A DNA stretch of 64,000 bases from Flavobacteriales bacterium. Lineage in GTDB: Bacteria; Bacteroidota; Bacteroidia; CAIKAF01. Positions within the stretch are counted from its first letter, which is position 1. Every line of letters starts with the position of its first letter. Shown here piece after piece: positions 9,152-18,789 of this stretch. Where the stretch lies: positions 19,430 to 83,429 of the forward strand of contig JAKRSD010000025.1 in NCBI GenBank assembly GCA_022402535.1. The letters are read 5' to 3'. The notes beneath the pieces were generated by a model. The model was not told where the DNA came from. It did no database searches and was given only the letters and a program-made list of their open reading frames with translations. Made by a program: the position numbers and the translations under genes.

Positions 9152-10807
9152 ATGCTCCTTACACTAAAGGTTACCAATTATGCGCTTATCCGTTCGCTCC
9201 GCGTTGATTTTTCGCGGGGACTCAACATCATTACCGGCGAAACCGGTGCGGGTAAATCCATTTTGTTGGGAGCTTTGGGCTTACTTACGGGTAAAAGAGC
9301 CGAATCTTCCGCAATACAAGCCGAAGAAAAATGCGTGATTGAAGGCGAATTTCAAATTCCCGATGAGCTGAATTTCTTTTTCACACAGGCCGATTTAGAT
9401 TTTCATAATCCATGCATCGTAAGAAGAGAGTTGCTTCCCGGGGGGAAATCCAGATCTTTTGTCAACGACACGCCCGTAAACCTGAAAGTATTGCAGGAAC
9501 TCAGCAATTACCTGATTGATATTCATTCGCAGCACGAGGTGTTTTCATTGGCCGATCCGGCGTATCTGCTTTCTGTTACGGATACATTTTCGGATTCTAC
9601 GGCAGATGCAGCTTCATTTTTACAAAAATTTGAAGCCTGGCAGCAGCTTAAAAAAGAACGTGATGAACTTCAGGAAACCATCCGTACCCTGCAAAGTGAA
9701 TCGGATTATCTTACGTTCCGGATGGCTGAGTTGGACGAAGCGGCGCTGCAAGCAGGCGAAGAACAGGAATTGGAAAATGAATTGAAACTTTTGGCCAATG
9801 CCGAAGAAGTAAAATCTGCGCTTTATGCCGCAGTTCAAATTGCCGAATCAGACGAAGAAAATGTAATATCTCTACTCGCAAAACTAAATCAAACCCTACA
9901 GAAAGTCAGTGATTTCCACGCCGATTTGCCCGAACTGACTGAAAGAGTGAAATCGGTTACCATAGAATTGAAAGATATTGCTTCCGAACTGGATTCCATT
10001 TCTTCGGGTGTTGAGTTTAATCCTTCGCGCCTGGAATGGGTTGAGGACCGGTTGGCACTGATTCAGAAACTGAAAAAAATGCACCATGTGCTCACGCTGG
10101 ACGAGTTGTTGAATACAGCAGAAAATATACGCACTAAATTAGCAGGACTCCAATATTCTGATGAGCAGTTAAACGGACTTAACCAACAGGTAAAAGAACG
10201 TGAAGAGGAATTAATTAATGCTGCGGATAAACTTCATGCCAAAAGGGTAAAAGGCGCCGAAAAGCTTCGCAGTGAAGTGGAAAAAAGATTGCACCGGCTC
10301 AATATGCCCCAGGCCCGTTTTGACGTGCTGGTAGAAAATACGGGACAGCTTACCGGTTCCGGTTTCGATAAAGTCTCCTTTTTATTTTCGGCCAATCCGG
10401 GTTCGGCTCTGCAGGATATCCGTAAAATTGCTTCGGGAGGCGAAATGTCGCGTCTGATGCTTGCTTTAAAATCTGTGATTGCCAAACTCCGAAATTTACC
10501 TACGCTCATTTTTGATGAAATTGATACGGGTATTTCAGGAAAAACAGCCGACTTAGCCGGAGAAATGATGCGTGAATTATCCGAAGGGGCACAGATTATT
10601 GCCATAACCCATCTTCCGCAAATCGCGTCAAAAGGAAAAGCACACTTCAAAGTGGCCAAACAAATGAAGAAAGATTCCACCCAGACCGAAATTGTGGAAT
10701 TATCGCTCGACGAACGTATTGAAGAATTGGCCCGTATGCTCAGCGGTGATGTTTTGTTGCCTGAAGCCGTGAATAATGCCAAGGCGCTTTTGGGCATCCG
10801 AGAATAG
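9152..10807 (+). CDS. recN: DNA repair protein RecN
   Basis: An SMC-like ATPase of 551 aa, normal length for RecN, acting in double-strand-break repair with RecA. The Walker A motif is GETGAGKSILLGALGLLTGKRA near residue 30, directly preceded by RGLNIIT. DIHSQHEVFSL corresponds to the family Q-loop area, two coiled-coil arms follow, and the C-terminal head has SGGEMSRLMLALK (ABC signature), TLIFDEIDTGISG (Walker B) and ITHLPQIA. It begins four bases after a -7 box and heads a run continuing into surE. Confidence 0.97.
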   Translation: MLLTLKVTNYALIRSLRVDFSRGLNIITGETGAGKSILLGALGLLTGKRAESSAIQAEEKCVIEGEFQIPDELNFFFTQADLDFHNPCIVRRELLPGGKSRSFVNDTPVNLKVLQELSNYLIDIHSQHEVFSLADPAYLLSVTDTFSDSTADAASFLQKFEAWQQLKKERDELQETIRTLQSESDYLTFRMAELDEAALQAGEEQELENELKLLANAEEVKSALYAAVQIAESDEENVISLLAKLNQTLQKVSDFHADLPELTERVKSVTIELKDIASELDSISSGVEFNPSRLEWVEDRLALIQKLKKMHHVLTLDELLNTAENIRTKLAGLQYSDEQLNGLNQQVKEREEELINAADKLHAKRVKGAEKLRSEVEKRLHRLNMPQARFDVLVENTGQLTGSGFDKVSFLFSANPGSALQDIRKIASGGEMSRLMLALKSVIAKLRNLPTLIFDEIDTGISGKTADLAGEMMRELSEGAQIIAITHLPQIASKGKAHFKVAKQMKKDSTQTEIVELSLDERIEELARMLSGDVLLPEAVNNAKALLGIRE

Positions 10808-10864
10808 AAAATCCGCGGTGATGCAGCCCACCAAAATGATTAGCTTTGCCAAAAGTAAAAACAC

Positions 10865-11650
10865 ATGATTCAGCGACCGCTAATCTTAATTTGTAACGAC
10901 GATGGCGTATATGCGCCGGGCATAAAAGCCCTTACCGAAGTAATGCAAAAACTGGGCGATGTGATGGTGGTAGCGCCCGATTCGCCTCAATCCGGCATGG
11001 GACATGCGGTTACCATCAGCGATACCATAAAAATTGCCGATATGTCTAAAGAGGTAAATTATCCCAAATACAGTTGTTCGGGTACGCCGGTAGATTGCGT
11101 GAAAATTGCGGTCAATAAATTGGCTCCGCGCCGTCCCGATCTGGTGGTTTCGGGAATCAATCACGGCAGTAATTCATCCATTAATGTAATTTACAGCGGA
11201 ACTATGTCGGCCGCCGTGGAAGGTGCCGTCATGGGCATTCCCTCTATCGGATTTTCGTTGTGCGATTATGCCTACGATGCCGATTTTGAAACGGCCAAGC
11301 CTTTCATCCATCAGATTGCCGAAAATGTATTGAAAAGCGGATTGCCTAAGGGAATCTGTCTGAATGTAAATATACCGCACACTAAAGAAATTCAAGGCAT
11401 TAAAGTGGGTCGACAGGCCAAAGCCTTTTGGGACGAAGAACTGGACGAAAGACAGGATCCGCGCGGCGGCACTTATTTCTGGTTAACCGGCGTATTCCGC
11501 GTTCCGGACGAAGGTAAGGACACGGACGAGTTTGCTCTGGCTAATGGATATATATCAGTAGTTCCCGTGCAATATGATTTGACGGCATATCCTTTTCTTA
11601 ATGAAATTAAAAACCGCTTAGAACATGTTGGAGAAAATCAAAAAGGATAA
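10865..11650 (+). CDS. surE: 5'-nucleotidase SurE
   Basis: SurE is a metal-dependent nucleoside 5'-phosphatase. The N-terminus ILICNDDGVYAPGIKAL carries the metal-binding ND-D pair, followed by VVAPDSPQSGMGHAVT, SGTPVDCVK and VVSGINHGSN with the further metal ligand, and YSGTMSAAVEGA. The length of 261 aa fits. A -7 box TAGCTTTG lies about 18 bases upstream (10841-10848). The 3' end overlaps the next ORF by 26 bases, so translation is probably coupled. Confidence 0.96.
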   Translation: MIQRPLILICNDDGVYAPGIKALTEVMQKLGDVMVVAPDSPQSGMGHAVTISDTIKIADMSKEVNYPKYSCSGTPVDCVKIAVNKLAPRRPDLVVSGINHGSNSSINVIYSGTMSAAVEGAVMGIPSIGFSLCDYAYDADFETAKPFIHQIAENVLKSGLPKGICLNVNIPHTKEIQGIKVGRQAKAFWDEELDERQDPRGGTYFWLTGVFRVPDEGKDTDEFALANGYISVVPVQYDLTAYPFLNEIKNRLEHVGENQKG

Positions 11651-11936
11651 TTTCCTCTTCGGGTTTGTAATGGGTTTACTTATTCCATTACTGGTATTTA
11701 TTGCCGTATATGCCATCGATTCTTATCTGGCCGATTTAAAACAGGTGAAAACGGTGATTAAAGACTCTACCAAATACATTATCGGAGTGTTTATTAATCT
11801 GGTTCTGTTCAGGTTGTATATGGTAAATTGGAAGATGGATAAAACCGGCAAAGGATTATTGGCTATGACTTTTATTCTGGCTATCGGTTATGTGGTTTTA
11901 TTTGAATTTCTGAAAATCAAATATCTATTTCCTTAA
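11625..11936 (+). CDS. Small membrane protein, 103 aa
   Basis: Three hydrophobic stretches (FGFVMGLLIPLLVFIAVYAI, YIIGVFINLVLFRLYMV, LAMTFILAIGYVVLFEFL) predict a small inner-membrane protein. It overlaps the end of surE by 26 bases and ends 3 bases before lpxB, so the three form a tight operon. The position before lpxB is suggestive of an envelope role, but no function can be assigned. Confidence 0.8.
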   Translation: MLEKIKKDNFLFGFVMGLLIPLLVFIAVYAIDSYLADLKQVKTVIKDSTKYIIGVFINLVLFRLYMVNWKMDKTGKGLLAMTFILAIGYVVLFEFLKIKYLFP

Positions 11937-11939
11937 ACA

Positions 11940-13022
11940 GTGAGGTATTACATCATTTCCGGTGAAAGTTCAGGAGACCTGCATGGCTCCAATCTGGTGA
12001 AGGGACTCCGGAAAGTGGATACTTCGGCGCAGTTCAGGGCCTGGGGTGGCGAACATTTGCAGTCGGTAGGGGTGGAGCCGGTGAAGCATATCCGCGATTT
12101 GGCCTTTATGGGCTTTGTGGAAGTGCTGGCCAATCTGCGCACTATTCTCCGGAATATCGATTTTTGTAAAAAGGACATAGAATCGTTCCACCCCGATGTA
12201 CTCATTCTGATTGATTACCCGGGTTTTAATATGCGGATTGCCCGTTGGGCCAAAGAAAAAGGTATAAAGGTGGTGTATTATATTGCTCCTCAGGTTTGGG
12301 CCTGGAAACAAAAAAGAGCGCTGGAGCTGGGCAAAATCACCGATTTAATTATTACCATTCTGCCATTCGAAAAAGACTTTTTTGCCCGCTTCGGAATTTC
12401 AGTGCATTATGTGGGGCATCCGTTATTAGATGCCATGGAAAATTATTCGCATATTTCTTCTGACCCAAACCAGGTAGCCATTTTGCCGGGAAGCCGTAAG
12501 ATGGAAATCAAAAACATGCTGCCCGTTATGCTGGAAACAGCCGCCCGTTTTCCCGAATTGAATTTTGTGATTGCGGCATCGCCCTCGGTGGAAGAGTCTT
12601 TCTATAAAAAGTACATGGGCAATTCATCCGTTCCTTTAGTATTCGGAAAAACGTATTCGGTTTTGGCCCAATCCAAAGCGGCGCTGGTTACTTCAGGAAC
12701 TGCCACTCTGGAAACGGCTTTGCTTTCCGTGCCTCAGGCGGTTTGCTATCGCGGAAATGCAATTTCGTATCTGTTGGTGAAACAGATGATTAAAGTAAAA
12801 TTCATTTCATTGGTCAATCTGATATTAGACCGTCATCTGGTGAATGAGTTTATACAACATGATTTGAATGCGGATGCACTCAGTAAAGAATTAACCTCTT
12901 TGCTTTATGATAAAAATCGGATTCAAGAATTGAACAGTGGTTATCTTGAATTACACGAAAAGCTAGGTGGAAAGGGAGCTTCAGACAGAACAGCGGAATT
13001 GATTTTCACGCATTTTTCTTAA
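11940..13022 (+). CDS. lpxB: Lipid-A-disaccharide synthase
   Basis: LpxB condenses UDP-2,3-diacylglucosamine with lipid X to form the lipid A disaccharide. The N-terminus MRYYIISGESSGDLHGSNL is diagnostic, followed by MGFVEVLANL, IDYPGFNMRIAR and YYIAPQVWAWKQKRA, then VGHPLLDAM and LPGSRKMEI in the GT19 nucleotide-binding half. The start is GTG at 11940. The length of 360 aa is normal. It shows that the host makes a Gram-negative outer membrane. Confidence 0.96.
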   Translation: MRYYIISGESSGDLHGSNLVKGLRKVDTSAQFRAWGGEHLQSVGVEPVKHIRDLAFMGFVEVLANLRTILRNIDFCKKDIESFHPDVLILIDYPGFNMRIARWAKEKGIKVVYYIAPQVWAWKQKRALELGKITDLIITILPFEKDFFARFGISVHYVGHPLLDAMENYSHISSDPNQVAILPGSRKMEIKNMLPVMLETAARFPELNFVIAASPSVEESFYKKYMGNSSVPLVFGKTYSVLAQSKAALVTSGTATLETALLSVPQAVCYRGNAISYLLVKQMIKVKFISLVNLILDRHLVNEFIQHDLNADALSKELTSLLYDKNRIQELNSGYLELHEKLGGKGASDRTAELIFTHFS

Positions 13023-13049
13023 AAATCTTTCGACAAGTGTGCTAATTTG

Positions 13050-13083
13050 TTGTTTTTCGGCACGCATATTGCTTCTACATTTG
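13050..13083 (+). promoter_or_regulatory. Promoter TTG-N23-TACATTTG of a small transcript
   Basis: A perfect -7 box TACATTTG (13076-13083) lies 23 bases after TTG (13050-13052). It is in the gap after lpxB and points at an 80-base stretch that ends in a strong terminator, so it appears to drive a very short RNA. Confidence 0.6.
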
Positions 13084-13086
13084 TAC

Positions 13087-13128
13087 ATGAGCAGTTTGTT
13101 CATGTGTAAGTGTGTAGAGTTTTCATAG
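13087..13128 (+). CDS. 13-codon leaderless mini-ORF within a small RNA
   Basis: Three bases after the -7 box an ATG opens MSSLFMCKCVEFS and a stop, followed at once by the terminator at 13131-13169. The first part can form a CATGA/TCATG hairpin. Two cysteines in a CKC pattern are notable for a peptide this short and recall leader peptides. No gene on this strand lies close downstream, so it would act alone or in trans. It may be purely an RNA. Confidence 0.3.
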   Translation: MSSLFMCKCVEFS

Positions 13129-13130
13129 GT

Positions 13131-13169
13131 AAAAAAAAACAGGCTTCTATCCGGAGCCTGTTTTTTTTT
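13131..13169. terminator. Strong bidirectional intrinsic terminator
   Basis: The stem ACAGGCT/AGCCTGT with a nine-base loop is flanked by A9 on the left and T9 on the right. It ends the small transcript reading right and the secreted-protein gene at 13183-13974 reading left. Confidence 0.85.
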
Positions 13170-13182
13170 AATGTATTCTTAA

Positions 13183-13974
13183 TTATTTACTGGAAGTCAT
13201 TTTCATTTCAAAGTTTGGAACCTTTATCGGTTCTTTTTCCGATTCTCTGAAACAGTCTTTCCAAACAATAAACAATTCAGCAAACTGCATGTCAATAACC
13301 CTTGCCGGAATGCGGTAATCCAAAGTAAATCGGTCTTCTCCGCCCTGTTCAAGAATATTGGGTTTTACACCTACATTAAATACGGCAAACTCTTGTCCGT
13401 TTGGAATGCGGCATACGGCTTTTACCGGATCCACAATACCTATTTTATCTCCGTTATAGATTACTTTGAATTTAGCCGCTGTTACATCGGTTTTTTGTAC
13501 CCTATCCAGCAAACTCACCGAAAACGGACCTGCATTAAACTGAACCGTGCTGTGCGGCAGTTTGAAATCGGGTGCCTGATGTACTTTTCCTTCTGAAGAA
13601 ACCCGGTAAACCCCATTGAGTGCCAATGAATAGGCTTCCTGACGGTAATCATATCCGCCGGCCGTTTCCACTACCCGCGTGGCAAATTCATAAGGTTTAG
13701 CAAACTGCATTTTATCACGTGTGGTTTTGGTTTCGCCAAATGAAAACGTGAACGTTGTTTCAGAAGGATAGTAAGCAATAAAATCTTTGGTTTTGCTCTG
13801 AAAACGGATTTTATACTTCGAATATCCTGCCTGAGCAACGGCATCTACAATAAATATTTTTACCTGATCATTTTCCCAGTCGGCATTACCATAATAAACG
13901 GTTTTGCCCTTTACTTGAGCAAATACTCCCGCGCATACCGACAGAAGACCTACAACTGCTACTAATTTTTTCAT
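13183..13974 (-). CDS. Secreted hypothetical protein, 263 aa
   Basis: MKKLVAVVGLLSVCAGVFAQ is a clear Sec signal peptide with cleavage after AQ. The mature part is beta-rich (YKIRFQSKTKDFIAYYPSETTFTF) and is probably periplasmic or surface-exposed. I recognise no family. It is monocistronic, ending in the shared terminator at 13131-13169. Confidence 0.8.
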   Translation of the reverse strand: MKKLVAVVGLLSVCAGVFAQVKGKTVYYGNADWENDQVKIFIVDAVAQAGYSKYKIRFQSKTKDFIAYYPSETTFTFSFGETKTTRDKMQFAKPYEFATRVVETAGGYDYRQEAYSLALNGVYRVSSEGKVHQAPDFKLPHSTVQFNAGPFSVSLLDRVQKTDVTAAKFKVIYNGDKIGIVDPVKAVCRIPNGQEFAVFNVGVKPNILEQGGEDRFTLDYRIPARVIDMQFAELFIVWKDCFRESEKEPIKVPNFEMKMTSSK

Positions 13975-14208
13975 GGTTTCCTTTTTTTAAGAGCACTAAT
14001 ATAAGAATTGTATATATGAAGAAATCGAATTCGTTGTTAAATCATATAAGGTCTGTCAGTAATGATGGATTCAGGAAGAATCAATTAACTCGTATGTTGA
14101 TTTTAAATAATTGAAAATTATAACATTATGATGGGTTTTAAAAGAAATGAGTTGATTCCGAAATTGCTTTCTGAACAAATTTAACTTTAAGGAGGTTTCT
14201 TGTTTAGA

Positions 14209-14227
14209 TTGGCATAAAATTTGCCAA
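14209..14227 (+). promoter_or_regulatory. Sigma-54-type -24/-12 promoter for the yceI-like gene
   Basis: The sequence TTGGCATAAAATTTGCCAA has GG and GC separated by exactly ten bases, as in the sigma-54 consensus TGGCAC-N5-TTGC; only the C after TGGCA departs. It is also a perfect 6-bp inverted repeat with a 7-base spacer, so an operator is the alternative reading. Transcription would begin near 14236, leaving about 34 bases before the ATG at 14270. No ordinary TAnnTTTG box at the right spacing was seen here. Confidence 0.55.
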
Positions 14228-14269
14228 TTGCGAGTTCAATTATTTAAAACTTAAAACAAGAAAAAAATC

Positions 14270-14920
14270 ATGAAAAGAACGTTTTTATCCGTTTTTTCGG
14301 TAGCAACCGTAATGTTGGTATTATCCTCATGTGGAGGAAAAGAAACTGCTAATGCAGGTGATGCACAAAATGTGGCTGTTGCAGACACTACGGCCACGGC
14401 TTATTCGGTAAATCAAGAAACTGTATTAGAGTGGGCTGCCACCAAAAAAGTGGGATCGGGTCACAATGGTACTATTAGCGTAAGTGCAGGGGAACTGAAT
14501 TTCAAAGGAGCTGATTTAGTAGCCGGTAAATTTGATATTGATATGAAAAGCATCGTTGCAATTGATATTACCGATCCTAAGAAAAACGGAGACTTTATCG
14601 GACACATGATGAGTGATGATTTTTTCTCAATCGAAAAATTCCCTACTTCAACATTTGAAATTACCGAAGTAAAAGCCGGTGATGCAGGTATGGTAAACGT
14701 TTCGGGAAACTTAACCATCAAAGGTATTTCTAAAAATATTACGATTCCCGCCAAAATTACAAAGGATGACAAAGGTGCTCAGGTTGATGCAACCTTCTCT
14801 ATCGATCGTACGGAGTGGGATATCCGTTACGGATCAGGTAAATTCTTTACCGATTTAGGCGACAAAGTAATCAACGATGCCATTGATTTTAAACTGGCGT
14901 TGAAAGCGACCAAGAAATAA
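14270..14920 (+). CDS. YceI-family lipoprotein
   Basis: The N-terminus ends in the lipobox VLSSC at about residue 21, so the protein is a lipoprotein. From about residue 50 the sequence has the YceI lipocalin-like fold: W-A-ATKKVGSGHNGTISVSAGEL, then DFFSIEKFPTSTFEITEV, VSGNLTIKGISKNITIPA and IDRTEWDIRYGSGKFF. YceI proteins bind isoprenoid or similar lipids in the periplasm. The gene stands alone between a sigma-54-like promoter and a terminator. Confidence 0.92.
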   Translation: MKRTFLSVFSVATVMLVLSSCGGKETANAGDAQNVAVADTTATAYSVNQETVLEWAATKKVGSGHNGTISVSAGELNFKGADLVAGKFDIDMKSIVAIDITDPKKNGDFIGHMMSDDFFSIEKFPTSTFEITEVKAGDAGMVNVSGNLTIKGISKNITIPAKITKDDKGAQVDATFSIDRTEWDIRYGSGKFFTDLGDKVINDAIDFKLALKATKK

Positions 14921-14945
14921 TTTTAGACTTTTCGTCTACCCAATG

Positions 14946-14980
14946 AAAGCCGGTCTTTTTAATAAGGCCGGCTTTTTTTT
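14946..14980 (+). terminator. Intrinsic terminator after the YceI gene
   Basis: The stem AAAGCCGG/CCGGCTTT is followed by T8, 26 bases after the stop codon at 14920. Confidence 0.8.
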
Positions 14981-15025
14981 GCCACATAAGTGTAATATTG
15001 CTCTCCAAAATTCACACACGCCCTT

Positions 15026-16255
15026 ATGTTTCAAAAACTAAAAGATCCCAAAGTATTGCTTATTCTGGTGGCTTCATTGGGTTATTTTGTGGATATATAC
15101 GACTTGATTTTGTTCAATGTAGTAAAAAGAGAAAGCCTGTTGGCACTGGGTATCCCGGAAGCCGATTTAAAACATTGGGAAATTGTACTTTTTAACTGGC
15201 AGATGGGTGGTATGCTTGTAGGAGGGATTTTGTGGGGGATTTTGGGCGATACCAAAGGGCGTTTAAAAGTGCTTTTCGGTTCCATATTGATGTATTCCCT
15301 GGCCAATATTGCCAATGCTTACGTATGGGATACCGATTCTTATGCCTTGATCCGGTTTTTGGCCGGTGTAGGACTTGCGGGAGAACTGGGCGCCGGTATC
15401 ACCCTGGTTTCCGAAATCATGGATAAAGAAAAAAGGGGATACGGAACCATGATTATTGTTACATTCGGTGCACTGGGTGCGGTATTTGCCGCATTGGTGG
15501 GCGATAGTTTTTCATGGCAGACTGCCTATTGGGTGGGTGGTTTAATGGGTTTGGCCCTTCTGCTGATGCGGGTAGGGACTATTGAATCGGGTTTGTTTAA
15601 TGAAATGAAACAGTCCCCTGTAAAGAAGGGCGATTTTTTCAGTCTGTTTTTGAATTCAAAACGTTTTTTCAGGTATTTACACTGTATCATGCTGGGTTTG
15701 CCCGTGTGGTTTGTGGTAGGCGTTTTGATTGCACTCAGCGAAAGTTATTTTGCCCCCGTGCTTAATATTGGAGAACCCATCAGTACCGGAACGGCTATTA
15801 TGTATTGTTATATCGGTTTGTCGGCAGGCGATTTGTTGTCGGGGCTTATGAGCCAATGGTGGAAAAGCAGGTTGAAGGTGGTGATAACTTACTTGATTTT
15901 TTGTGCAGTAGCCGTGTTTCTCTATCTGTTTACTTCAGCGGGTAAAGGCGCATCGTATTTTTATTTTATCTGTTTTGTTGCCGGAACCGCCACCGGATAT
16001 TGGGCTCTTTTTGTGAGTATAGCCGCCGAACAGTTTGGTACCAACATCAGGGCCACGGTAACCACTACGGTTCCCAATTTTGTGCGTGGGGCAGTCATTC
16101 CCATTTCGGCCTCGTTTAAATATCTGGCAGATATGCCGACGTTGGGTGTGAGCGGTGCGGCACTTATCGTAGGCGGTGTATGCATCGGATTAGCCCTGCT
16201 TTCTTCACTTATGTTGAAAGAAACCTTCGGACGGGATTTAAATTTTACGGAATAA
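15026..16255 (+). CDS. MFS transporter
   Basis: A 409-aa integral membrane protein with about twelve hydrophobic segments. The loop 2-3 motif reads GILWGILGDTKGRLKVLFGS, the classic major-facilitator G-D-x-x-G-R/K signature. A charged membrane-proximal YDLILF segment resembles the metabolite:proton symporter subgroup (sugar or organic acid). The substrate cannot be told. The gene begins just after the YceI terminator and ends 17 bases before the TraB/GumN gene, so the two are likely cotranscribed. Confidence 0.88.
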   Translation: MFQKLKDPKVLLILVASLGYFVDIYDLILFNVVKRESLLALGIPEADLKHWEIVLFNWQMGGMLVGGILWGILGDTKGRLKVLFGSILMYSLANIANAYVWDTDSYALIRFLAGVGLAGELGAGITLVSEIMDKEKRGYGTMIIVTFGALGAVFAALVGDSFSWQTAYWVGGLMGLALLLMRVGTIESGLFNEMKQSPVKKGDFFSLFLNSKRFFRYLHCIMLGLPVWFVVGVLIALSESYFAPVLNIGEPISTGTAIMYCYIGLSAGDLLSGLMSQWWKSRLKVVITYLIFCAVAVFLYLFTSAGKGASYFYFICFVAGTATGYWALFVSIAAEQFGTNIRATVTTTVPNFVRGAVIPISASFKYLADMPTLGVSGAALIVGGVCIGLALLSSLMLKETFGRDLNFTE

Positions 16256-16272
16256 ATACACAGATTACAATT

Positions 16273-17136
16273 ATGCAAAAACGGCTTGTTTCATTACTTC
16301 TCGGTTTTTTGATTGTCCTGACCATTCAGGCACAGGAGAAATCACTTTTGTGGGAAATTTCGGGCAATGGACTCAACGAATCTTCGTATCTGTTCGGCAC
16401 TGTTCACCTCATTCCCCAAGCCGACTTTTTTCTGCCCGAAGGAACGGAAGAGTTGTTGAAATCGAGTAAACAGCTTGTGCTGGAAATGGATATTTCTGAC
16501 CCGGGCATTCAGTTTAAACTGTTGGCGGGAATGAAATTGGATTCAGGAAAGTCGCTCAAAGATTTTTATTCGCCCAAAGAATATGAGTTTCTCGGCAAAA
16601 AGCTCGAAAAGCAGTATGACATGAATTTAGAAGCCGTTCAGTTTATGAAACCTGTTTTTGTGCAACAGAATATGATGATTACCTATTTGACGGAAGGCGA
16701 ATTTACTTCGTATGAAGGGCATTTTATGAAGTTGGCAGAAGCACGGAACATTCCCGTTTTTGGATTGGAAACTTTAGAAGATCAGTTGGCTGCCATTAAT
16801 TCCATGCCCGATTCGTTGCAGGCAAGATCCTTATTGAAGTCCGTGAAAAGCAAAAAGAGCAGCAGTAAGGTGATGGATGAACTCGTTAAACTTTATAAAA
16901 ATCAGGATGTTGAAGCCTTGTTTCAGGCTGTTCTTTCTGACAAAAGTGAATTCAAAGGATTTGAAAATGAATTGCTGATCAATCGCAATAAAAAATGGAT
17001 ACCCGCCATTAAGTCCAAAATGGCAGAACAAAAAGTATTCATTGCCGTCGGTGCCGCCCATTTGGGTGGAGAACAGGGAGTTATCGCATTGCTGAGAAAG
17101 GAAGGGTACGAAGTAAAACCCGTAAACCCAAAGTAA
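16273..17136 (+). CDS. TraB/GumN family protein, secreted
   Basis: I chose the ATG at 16273 because the protein then begins with a signal peptide (MQKRLVSLLLGFLIVLTIQAQ); a longer in-frame ORF from 16180 overlaps the MFS gene. The family marks are ESSYLFGTVHLIP near the N-terminus and FIAVGAAHLGGEQGVIALLR near the C-terminus, each with a G-H pair of the TIKI-like metalloprotease fold. It is probably periplasmic; the substrate is unknown. Confidence 0.87.
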   Translation: MQKRLVSLLLGFLIVLTIQAQEKSLLWEISGNGLNESSYLFGTVHLIPQADFFLPEGTEELLKSSKQLVLEMDISDPGIQFKLLAGMKLDSGKSLKDFYSPKEYEFLGKKLEKQYDMNLEAVQFMKPVFVQQNMMITYLTEGEFTSYEGHFMKLAEARNIPVFGLETLEDQLAAINSMPDSLQARSLLKSVKSKKSSSKVMDELVKLYKNQDVEALFQAVLSDKSEFKGFENELLINRNKKWIPAIKSKMAEQKVFIAVGAAHLGGEQGVIALLRKEGYEVKPVNPK

Positions 17137-17177
17137 GTGGTTAGATATCTGTAAAATCCTTTTTATCTGTGGGTTAG

Positions 17178-18740
<1,563 letters not shown>

Positions 18741-18789
18741 GTATACAAATAATAATTCAGCATAATCAGGATAAATCAAATTAACGCTC

